Source: a bacterium
Lineage (GTDB): Bacteria > Patescibacteriota > Gracilibacteria > Absconditabacterales > Absconditicoccaceae
Length of the DNA stretch: 64,000 nucleotides
Reading direction: 5' to 3'
NCBI GenBank assembly: GCA_020627925.1
Contig: JAHDFY010000002.1
Coordinates: forward strand, 62,001-126,000
Positions 55,203 through 64,000 of this stretch are shown here, in pieces. Numbering within the stretch: the first letter of the stretch is position 1; each line of letters begins with the position of its first letter. The notes beneath the pieces are model-generated. The model searched no databases, had not been told where the DNA came from, and worked only from the letters and a program-made list of their open reading frames with translations. Made by a program: the position numbers and the translations under genes.

Positions 55203-58200
55203 TTATACAAAATTATTTCTGAATAAGTCTCCTTTTATTTTGTCATGTTGTGTGTAGTTTTTGTTATTTCCTTGTAGGTTTTTATTTTGCAAATCACTGG
55301 TGTTAACTATCATGTCTCTCTTATAATAAGCCATGTTGGCGTATCAAGGGGTTTCTACTTCAATTTTGATTTTACCATTTCATAATGGTTTGAGTTCTGC
55401 TCTGATATCTCCTTTGAAATTTTTTCCCCAGACATTCATTCTTTTTTCTACTTCACTTGTAGAAAGAGATCCATCGTAATTTATATTAAAATTATTGAAC
55501 CAGCGACCCAGTTTTTTTGCTGTAGTTAATGGATGATCATTGCTATCAAATTGGTTTCCTAGCGCTTCTTTGGTAAAGTTTGCAATTGCTATCTGTTCAT
55601 TAGTTTGTGTGGTTTCCTTACTTTCTACTTTTTTTGCTTTAGATGAGACTGAAGACCTTGGTTTGTTGATAGGTGAAGGATTGCTTTTTACTGACGCAGT
55701 CCTTCTAGTATTTACTCTTTCCCAGTTACTACTCGGAGCTTTCTTGCGGAGAGCTGCCTTAGTTTTTGGTCCGACAATACCATCAACTCCTGCTCATGAA
55801 AATCATGCATCAATTTGTAGTATTTTTTTGATACCTCTGAGAGTTCCCTCTCCTCCTATCCCATCGACTACTATTCCTTGTATATTATGGCTGCTGAGTA
55901 CTTTATTGATGTTTGTTTGCATTCTTCTTGTTTTATCTCTAGGAGAAGATTCCCCATCAACTCCATTATAAATGCTCGCAAAGTTTGCAAAAGCGCCATC
56001 AGGAGCATTATCGACCATTGTATTTAGTTGTTTAAGTTCTGCTTTTTGACTGCTAAAAATATACATTTTATCTACCGCGCTACTGTTGATAGATTCGTTG
56101 CTTGTTTCTACTTTATTAGAAGCATTTGCTGATATGTTTGGTGATTTTTTTGCAGATATTCTGTTTGTTTTGTCGCTAATTTTGATTGGTGCTGCAGATC
56201 TTGCTTTTCATGCATTGATTGTTGTTGTTGCACTAGATTTTGTTGGTTTTGTAGCATTGCTAGCAGTAGTGGTTGTGCTTCTTGATCTTGGATCCGTAAT
56301 ATTTTTTGTTGCTCAAGTGTTTTTTGCTTGTGGGTCTGGATCATTATTTGTTTTGGTTGAGGTTGCTTTTTCTTGTGTTGCTTCCTGAATAGTTTCCTCT
56401 GTTACTATTGAAAGCACTCCATTTTCATCAATAGTAATCTCTTCTCCATTGATACTATACGATTCTGCAGCCAAATAAGTAGTTACTCCATTTTCATCAG
56501 TTTTTGGAGTAGCTAACCTGTTTCCTACTATTGCGTATTTATCTGTGCGTTGCATTGCTTGAAGCAATTGAGCTTGTGTTTCCTCTGGTGCACCTTTGAG
56601 TAATGCTGAAAACATTCTTTCTGTTGTTTTGGTATGTCTTTCTTGTAATTTTGTGATTGCTTGAGTTGCTCTGTTTATATCATTGGTTAATGTATCAGGA
56701 ATTGCTAGTTGTTGTGCTTCTGGCAAACTTTTGTTTCTTTCTTCAATGGTTGCTTTTTTGGTTTGAAGTACCGCTAACTCATTTTGTTGCTTTTGTAGTT
56801 CATTGTTGATCTTAGTTAGGTCTACTTGAAATGAGTTATATTTATCGTTTTCCGCCGTCAGCGCATCAAACCCATCAAAATTTTTGATGACATCTTGCAT
56901 TTTTGTATAGTCGGTGAATGTATGATTAAATTCAATAACACTCCCTTCTACCTTGCTAATTGTTATTCCTTCAAGTGTTTGTAATGCTGAAACATTGTTG
57001 AAAATACTTTCTTCCATGATTTGTGGAGGTTGTTCATTGCTCATGTTAACCAGATAATTTTTTGCTCACTCTTGATTAACACCTTGAATTGGCGCTATTA
57101 CTCCATCGTTGAGTGAAAGATCAGTCATGTCATACGTGAAACCATTTTTTGAAACTTTTGAAAAGTCAGACACAACGTCATAGGTGTCAGGGTCAACTTT
57201 TTCAGCAATAGTGAATGATGCCCCGATAAGAAGTTCTTGTATTTTGTTCATATCGATATGTTTGGTAGATTCTATCGATTTTTCGCTTTTTTCTACTTTG
57301 GCATTTTTGTCAACAAGTTCTCCTTCGACATTAACCAAATTGATGTTTTTTGTTGTTCCACTAATTTCTCCTTTTTGGAAAAGCGATGCATTGATGATAG
57401 AACCTCTTTTGTCTATTGTTATTGATGTTAAAGAATTCATTTTGTCTTTACCAGCTTCTGTATCGATGAATTCCTCAGACTTTTGAGTATAGGTGAAGCT
57501 TCCATCGCTATTTTGCTTTGGCTCGTCAAAAGATTGCAAATCAATTCACGCTAGCTCATCATGTGCCGCAAGCGATTCGGCGGCCTTATTTTGTGCAAAA
57601 GTTTTTTTGTCATCAATCATGGTGAAGTGAACTCACTCAGACATTGCTTGACCTTCTTCTCCATTCACCATTTTATCTTTATTGAGAGAAATTTCATACA
57701 AAGAACCTCCCAAAAATACAAATGGATCAGCATCTGGGTTAAGGAAAATCCCCTTGCTTTTGCTGTCATAGTGAATCAAATCCTCTCCACCATCAATTGA
57801 AGCTCCTTGTATAGACACTGTTTGTGTTGCTTGCTTTACTGCTTCTTCAGGTGTGTCGTAAATACCTTTGTTTAATGTGATAGAGCTTTGCACGTCATAG
57901 CCTTCAGGTATTCCTGTTTCATCTCCAAAAAGATCCGAAACTTCTTGATTTCTTTGGGCAATAAGTGTTTGTAAATGCTCATTTTGTCTTACCGAAAAAT
58001 CAGAAGCGTCTTCCATTTTTTCTGTGGTACCACCAGACTCTACTGATGCATTATTGTTTTTGATAGTAAATCCTTCTGTATCTCCATTCTGCAAAATGAA
58101 TAGCGGCGCATTAGCATCGTCGAGTCTTCATTTTTCCATGAATTTGTGCAAATCAGGAAGGTTGATTGTCATGGTGTTTTCTACTGATCCATTTTCGATT

Positions 58201-59486
58201 TTTCCAATATTAATAGCGTTGCTTTTGTACTCAAATGAGTAATCTTGTAAAATATCTCCTTGCAAATCAATTCCTTTGGTGGTCTCCATTCCCCTTTTGA
58301 TATTGAGTGCCGTTTTGTTGATTAAACCTCCTTCTGGAAGCGGTACTTTATTTCCATTAGGATTAAATTTATCAAAGTGGATTTCTTTGCCAAGTTTTGC
58401 TGTTCCTTCAGCGTTGTTGTACTGATCGAGTTCTCCAAGTTTAAATCCTGTTGTTTGATACATTTTTGCAGGTTCTCCTTTTGCATTTAGGAATAATGGT
58501 TGTTTATCAATAATTCCTTTTCATTCTGAAGATTCTTGACTGACTATCACATATTGTGTAACATCTTCGTACCCAGCACTTTCTGAGTGTACCTTATGAG
58601 TAAATCATTCAACAACAATACCTCTATGATTATCAAAAAATCATTTTTTAATGGCAGAAACCTGGCTGCTATCTAAGTTTGTTTCGGACATAGTAAGTTT
58701 TACTCTAGCTCATTCGAAGTTAATATTAACGTCTTGAAAACCTTCTTGTTGTATTCTTGTTGCACCAATATTTTTTAGTTTCCCTTCTTGTTCTGATTCA
58801 TTGTACTCTTGATATCTTATTTGTACAGTATTATCATTGATTGCATGAATTCCGTTTTCTGGCGAATTATTGATTTTCCGATCAGATGACTCTGAATCAA
58901 ATGAAAAATGAAGCAATCCCTTTTGTTTTCCTATAAAATTCTTTTTGAGTGATGGATCATCAGCTGCAAAAGTAGACATTTGTAATGCAATGATCCCATT
59001 CTCTATGGTAGGTTTTCCTACCACAAAATTGGTTCCACCACTATCAAATGCAAATTCTGCATTAAATTTTGCCAAAATTACTGCATCTTTAGCTTTTTCT
59101 AAAGATGTTCATAATGTTTCTGTTGCTTCATCGGTCTCTTCTGAGGCTTTTTCTGGTTCTTTTTTTACTGCTTTATTAGCTGCAGCGTTTTCTTCTATTT
59201 TTATTTTTAGAAGCATAAGTTGTACTGCCCAACTTTTGTCAAAATCTTCAGTAGAAGGATCTAATGCTTTAAGCTCATTTCCTCCTTTTTCAAAAAAACT
59301 ACTAATAGCTTCATCTACTCACAGATTATCAAAATCTTCAAGCGTTTTACTATCAATTGCATGTAGCTCTTTGGCAACTTCATCAATATTTTCCTCTTTT
59401 GACATCAGATTTTTGAGATCATTAAGTTCTTTTGATGATATTTGCTCGTTATTGTCTTGATCAATATTGTGTAGAATTTCTGCCAT
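55203..59486 (-). CDS. giant modular protein with EF-hand-like loop and PG-binding-like domain
   Basis: The 1427-residue frame is unbroken with TGA as Gly. No signal peptide is seen. Residues about 8-19 form an EF-hand-like loop (DQDNNEQISSKE), suggesting calcium. The middle 700 residues are strand-rich repeats with motifs such as IENGIIALQM, DLHKFMEKG and TSITIDKRG. A coiled coil follows (TKINNELQKQQNELAVLQTK). Then comes a Thr/Ser-rich linker, and near the end a PG_binding_1-like module (AGVDGIVGPKTKAALRKK). Function is unknown. A similar wall-binding style occurs in the 597-residue protein at 24.7-26.5 kb. It may be a surface or adhesion factor. Confidence 0.7.
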
Positions 59487-59524
59487 GGTAGTAGATCATT
59501 TTCACAGTGTAAAATTGGAATGTT

Positions 59525-59821
59525 TTATTCAATAAGTTCGTCAATTTGCTTTTCTAGTTCTTGAAGTTCTTCAGCCTCTTTTTCTTTATTTACATTTTCT
59601 ATTCTTCTAATCTTTTCGATGATCTCCATTCAAGCAGTAAGTTTATCTGATAGTTCTTCACCTGTTACTTTTTTTATTGCTGATTGAAGCATCTTTTTTA
59701 TTGCATCGAGTACTTTTTTATCAAGCGTTACTTTTTGTACCAAAATCAAAATTTCGTTTGCCATATCCCAATGGCCCACTAGTGATTCAAGTACTTTGAT
59801 AATATATTCTTTTTTGTTCAT
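59525..59821 (-). CDS. small helical protein, 98 residues
   Basis: The protein is mainly helical (IIKVLESLVGHWDMANEIL, KKVLDAIKKMLQSAIKK, EKIRRIENVNKEKEAEELQE) and ends in a charged coiled-coil-like tail. One TGA glycine follows KLTA. No family is recognised. It starts 38 bases upstream of the giant gene on the same strand and may be its chaperone or partner, which is only a guess from position. Confidence 0.55.
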
Positions 59822-59916
59822 AATGAGGGTTTCCTAGCAATAAAATTAGATTTTCTGATCTAAGTATAGAGCTAATCATCTTTTTATGCAAAAAAATGAC
59901 TAGAAATATCTATTTA

Positions 59917-59953
59917 CAAAAAAAGCCTAGAATGAAGACTCATCCTTAGGCTC
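59917..59953 (-). terminator. terminator of ftsH
   Basis: The arms AGCCTAG and CTTAGGCT lie on either side of a 13-16 base loop and are followed on the minus strand by an A/T-rich run. Confidence 0.55.
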
Positions 59954-59980
59954 TTTGGGGTTTCGTAATTTTTTTTCTTG

Positions 59981-62032
59981 TTACTCGTTTTCCGTGTTTT
60001 TCTTTGTCACTTTTTTGCTTGTTCTTTTGGTCGGCTTTTTCTTTGTTGTTGTTTTCTTTTGTGCGGCTTCTTTTTTTTCTTTTTCCTTAGCAAGTGCGAG
60101 TGCTTTTTCTTCTTGTTCTGATTCAATTTTGTATTGAGCAAGTATTGTTTCAGCTGCTGTAATGTCATTGAATATATCAATAAACTCTTGTTTGCTAAGA
60201 TATTCTTTTTCTAGAAGTACTTCTGCCATTTTGCTTACTGTTTTTTTGTGCTGCTTTATGATTTTGATTGCTTCTTTGTATGCATCTCCTAGAAGTCCTT
60301 TTATTCTTTGATCTGCTAATTCTGCTGTTTTATCGCTGTATCGGCGAACTTGTCCATAATATACATCAGGAGAATCTTCATTATGATACATGACAGGTCA
60401 CAGTTCTTCATCCATCCCGTACTTGAGTACCATGTCAGACGCGATAGCAGTCGCTCTCATAAAATCATTGGAAGCACCTGTTGTAATTTCTTCCTTACCG
60501 AAGAACAGCTCTTCTGCGGCTCTTCATCCTAGCAAGGTAACCATTTCTGATTGTAATTTTGCTTTTGAGTAGAGATGTTTTTCTTCCTCCGGTATTTTCC
60601 ATGTTACTCATAGAGCCATTCCTCTTGAAACTATAGAAATTTTTTCAACAGGATCACCGTCAGGGAGAACATGAGCAGTAATGGCATGACCTAGCTCATG
60701 GTAGGTAATGATTTCTCTCTCTTTTGCTTTCATTGTTTTGATCTTTTTTTCTGGACCCATAATTACTTTTTCAAGGGCGTACTCAAAATCTTTTTTGGTT
60801 AGTATTGTTCTACTTTCTTTTGCAATTTTTAGCGTTGCTTCATTGACGATATTTTCTATATCAGCTCCTACTAATCAACTTGTTCTTAGTGCCAAACTAT
60901 GCATATCTATATTTTTGTCTACTGATTTTTCTTTGAGATAGTAGTCAAATATAAGCTGTCTTTCGTCGGTTGTTGGCCTACCGACTCTTACCTTTCTGTC
61001 GAATCTACCTGATCTCAACAACGCTGGATCCAATATATCTGGTCTATTTGTTGCTGCGATTACAATAATACTCGTATCTTTTTCAAAACCATCCATTTCG
61101 GTTAATATTTGATTGAGCATGTTTTCTTGTTCTTTGTGGGCACCCGATGGTCATCTACCTCTTTTAGCACCGATGCTATCAATTTCATCAATAAATATAA
61201 TTGCTTTTCCTGCTTGTTTTGCTCTTTTGAATAGATCTCTTACTTTGAGAGTTCCTGCTCCTACAAACATTTCAATAAATTCTGGACCTGACGCAGAGAA
61301 AAATGGTACGTGTGCTTCTCAAGCTACGGCTCTTGCTAGAAGTGTTTTTCCTGAACCGGGTGCTCCATGTAAGAGTACTCATTTAGGTACTCTTGCGCCT
61401 ACTTTGTGGTATTTTTGTGGATTTTTGAGATAATCAACTATCTCTGTTAGTTCTTGTTTTACTTCTTCCATTCCAATTACATCGTTGAATCTGGTTGTTA
61501 TTTCTTTTTTGTTGGTAAGTTTTCCTGCACTAGAAATAAAAGGCATTCCTGCTCATCCTTTGGGAGCAAGCAATCTCATCAAGAAAAAGAATCCAGCGAT
61601 AAGTAGTACGAGAGGAATTAGTTCTACTAATACTTTGCTCCAAAATGATGCCTCATTGTAGACTACTTCAATAGTTGTTCCGTTGGCGTTTCCTGTGAGC
61701 AATATTCCCAAATCAGAAAGTGGTGTATCCAATGGTTTATTGGTTTTGTATATTGTTGTTTTTGTATTCTCTTCTTTAGTTTTTAGAGACATGAAAGTTG
61801 ATGGATTATCATTTCCTGTCAGTGTTAGTACTTGGTGTCATTCCAATTTTGTTGCGTCAATTACTTTGACCGTATCAAAAGTATTTTCTTGATAAAGAGA
61901 AATAAACTCATTGAGAGATACCTTTTCTGATTGACTGTTTCCTCGTATATCTCCTCATACATTTTGTGCCTGTGTCAAAAATAATGTAATAATGATTGCA
62001 GCCACCAAGAAGAAGGTGAGACCTTTTTTCAT
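59981..62032 (-). CDS. ftsH: ATP-dependent zinc metalloprotease FtsH
   Basis: This membrane AAA+ protease degrades misfolded membrane and regulatory proteins. In 683 residues helix 1 ([14 protein letters not shown]) is followed by an extracellular part, helix 2 ([16 protein letters not shown]), Walker [11 protein letters not shown] near residue 225, Walker [12 protein letters not shown], the pore loop MFVGAG, the SRH ([19 protein letters not shown]) and the zinc motif H445-E-x-x-H in YHELGH. A lysine-rich low-complexity tail ([15 protein letters not shown]) ends it. Five TGA glycines. The HflB-type order is complete. Confidence 0.97.
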
Positions 62033-62047
62033 ATTGTTTATCTGGTG

Positions 62048-63151
62048 TTATCTAAAAAAGAATTTTTTGTAAATCATTTCTAATCCCAACAAAATACTGT
62101 TTGAGCTTTTTTGTCCTTTTCATAAGGTATACTCATTGTATATAATGTGTACGGGTACTTCCTTGAAACGTATCTTATTTTTGTGTATTTGTTCGTTGAA
62201 CTCATTAGCATAATGAAATCAGTCAGAAGTGATTGTTATTTTATTTAGTGTTTTCAGACTCATCACTCTATAACCTATATGGGGATCTGTTATTTGAACT
62301 CTGTAGAATAATCTTGTGACTATTCTGGATACATAGAGAATCACTCTTCTTACAGGAGGCATATTCTCTACTTTACTTCCCTGTAAAAATCTTGATCCAA
62401 GATACATTTCTGGTTTATTTTGTGTGTGTGCGTCTTGCTCAATATTGTCCATAAAAGTGTTCATATCGTTGATATCCATTTGCCCATCTGCATCGTATCA
62501 TACTACTCGCTCTATGTTGAGTAAATGACCATGCTCTTTGAGAAAAGCGTATCATGTTTGATTAGCTGCACCTGGTCCTCTATTGATAGTGTTGGATAAA
62601 GTGATCATTAGTGAATCCTTATATTGTTTCTTCTTTTCGGTGATAATATCAAGTGAATTATCTTTGGATCCATCGTTAACAAAAATTATTTTTTTGAATC
62701 AATTATTGATAACGGTATCTATTGTTGATGCCAAAACACTTGCTTCATTGTAGACTCTTATAAGAAACACGTAATTATCTTTGGATGTTTTGTTGGAATA
62801 GGTAGTAATTTCGTCGTTGTGTGTTTGTATGGTTTTTTGTACCGCTAGCTGTGAGATGAGTTTTGTTAGTTGAAATTTATCTTTTGTAGTATGATTGATT
62901 ATTTCAATATAGAAATAGAAAAGCAAAATAATAGCTATATATACCAATAAGTCAGCTCCCCTAGCAAGTCAAAAATAACTACCAAATTTATCCAAATAGT
63001 CAGGGCGGATAGAAAACAATATGAGAGAAAGACTTCCTCCAATAAATACCAAGAAGTGCAAAAGCGTTGCTTTTTTTCTTTTGTATCGATCGATACCGAA
63101 AAGTAGAAATACTACTGAAGCAATAATGATTAAAAACTGAAGCAATGACAT
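62048..63151 (-). CDS. DUF2304 and glycosyltransferase family 2 fusion
   Basis: Residues 1-85 hold two or three membrane helices with the DUF2304 pattern, including LARGADLLVYIAIILLFYFY. After it comes a GT-A domain: VFLIRVYNEASVLASTI, the acidic FVNDGSKDNS and VVGYDADGQM, then PEMYLGSRFL and a conserved TDPHIGYRVMSLK. This matches polyprenyl-phosphate glycosyltransferases (DPM1-like) plus DUF2304, often found as separate genes. It likely makes a lipid-linked sugar for the glycan cluster. Four TGA glycines. It is 15 bases upstream of the ftsH start. Confidence 0.87.
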
Positions 63152-63197
63152 GCCATTTCTATAAAGTTAAAAATTTGCTCTGTTATATTATTTTGTT

Positions 63198-64000
63198 TTA
63201 GTGATGTTTGGTAACAAAATTCCAATGATCTTGCAACGCTTCAAACGGTGTTTTTTGGCTTTGTCGTCAAAGTATGTTTTGTGCTTTTTTGCTGTTACCA
63301 ATGAGTACGGCAACTTCTCATTCTTTACGTTCCTCTACTTTGATTGGTATTCTTTGTTCTGTTATTTGTTCCATTGTGTTGGTTATTTCAAGAACACTGC
63401 TTCCCATTCATGAAGCAATATTGAATATTTCGTTTACACCATGAAGGAATTCTATATCATCACTTTCTTTTTGTGTTTTTTCAAAAGTTTCTAGGTAGAC
63501 ATATGAATGTATAAATGCACTCGCCACGTCATCAACGTGAATAAAATCTTTGATCGCGCTACCGTCCTCTGTTGCAAAATCTTTTCCATATAGTGCAAAT
63601 TTATCACGTTGTCCTAATGCTACTTTTGATAAATTACTTGCCAGATTTGCGTGTTTTTTGGGACTGTCTCCGATAAGACCGCTTTTGTCTGCCCCTATAG
63701 TCGTGAATATTCTTAAGGTAACAGAATTCATATATTTGTGCTTTGCAATATCTGATAGTATTTGCTCTACGATGAGTTTGGTCGTCGCTAATGGTGTGAG
63801 TGGTTTTACTTTATCTGTTTCGACAAATGGCGGAATAGTGCTTGCAAAATCATAGACGTTCGCTGTTGATGCAAAAACAATTTTGGTAATGTTGTATTTG
63901 TTGAGCATGTACAACAATCTTATTGTCCCATTGATGTTCACATCATAGTATTCATATGGTTTTTCACAACTCTCTTTGTTTGATTTGTATCAAGCTAAGT
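63198..64000 (-). CDS. GalE-like UDP-sugar epimerase (partial), atypical active site
   Basis: The sequence has GalE marks: AGYKSNKES, KPYEYYDVNINGTI, FASTANVY (catalytic Ser/Thr), DFIHVDDVASA and a C-terminal substrate loop (FEALQDHWNF). The catalytic Tyr expected in the Y-x-x-x-K motif is replaced by Leu: the run reads PLTPLATTKLIVE, with TTA at 63789-63791. Either the enzyme is inactive or a different residue acts as base. The start is beyond the right edge, so the N-terminal NAD motif is not seen. Four TGA glycines are read. Confidence 0.8.

Noticed and set aside
55540-56388. Plus-strand frames over the giant gene
   Set aside because: They are mirror frames of a Ser/Thr- and Lys-rich gene, show low-complexity hydrophobic sequence and have no motif.
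1-64000. CRISPR array, tRNA, rRNA or insertion sequence
   Set aside because: No direct-repeat array, cloverleaf, rRNA core or transposase was seen by reading both strands; a covariance search could still find a tRNA.

Overview
This window is AT-rich bacterial DNA that can only be read if UGA is a sense codon. Genes that look shredded under the standard code become continuous when TGA is read as glycine (translation table 25), and every complete gene listed here ends in TAA or TAG. Several invariant glycines are TGA: the ABC Walker A and LSGGQ motifs, the PilB Walker A, the GGGH motif of the DHH protein, the GxxGFIG motif of the epimerase and a tandem TGA-TGA in peptidyl-tRNA hydrolase. Among known bacteria this code occurs in Absconditabacteria (SR1) and Gracilibacteria (BD1-5) of the Candidate Phyla Radiation. 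The gene set fits: small proteins, lone members of usual gene pairs, and a VirB2/TrbC-like membrane protein. Hardly any start codon is preceded by a clear Shine-Dalgarno sequence.

Layout. 1-6.5 kb (minus): ABC exporter, undecaprenyl diphosphate synthase, a sugar-isomerase-like TIM barrel, peptidyl-tRNA hydrolase and IF-2. 6.6-8.4 kb (plus): trigger factor and YbaB. 8.4-14.4 kb (minus): two unrecognised proteins, a DNA polymerase III alpha subunit lacking the usual N-terminal PHP domain, and a VirB2/TrbC-like protein. 14.6-18.2 kb (plus): penicillin-binding protein and DHH phosphoesterase. 18.2-21.5 kb (minus): secreted protein, MFS transporter, membrane-anchored EEP hydrolase. 21.6-24.7 kb (plus): MiaB with a cysteine-rich N-terminal extension, then a beta-barrel-like secreted protein with no UGA codons. 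24.7-26.5 kb (minus): peptidoglycan-binding-like protein.

26.7-31.8 kb (plus): HTH regulator, Memo-like protein, unknown protein, then secE-nusG-(membrane protein)-rplK-rplA. 31.9-38.3 kb: helical repeat protein, HtrA protease, TPR protein, FtsX, C39-like peptidase, Fic protein and a basic unknown protein. 38.4-40.5 kb (minus): sufC-sufB. 40.9-43.1 kb (plus): a small protein, a GH26 mannanase-like secreted enzyme and an unknown protein. 43.1-47.3 kb (minus): PilB/GspE ATPase and pheT. 47.5-55.1 kb: surface-glycan cluster with a Wzx-like flippase, four glycosyltransferases, a methyltransferase and a UDP-glucuronate-4-epimerase-like enzyme. 55.2-64 kb (minus): a 1427-residue modular protein, a small protein, FtsH, a DUF2304-glycosyltransferase fusion and a GalE-like epimerase cut by the window edge.

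Together the genes cover translation, Fe-S assembly, protein quality control, cell-wall synthesis, glycan export and a surface repertoire (pilus-type ATPase, VirB2-like protein, wall-binding proteins, secreted hydrolases). That repertoire suits an episymbiont or predator on other bacteria, but lifestyle is inference. No tRNA, rRNA, CRISPR array or insertion sequence was recognised.
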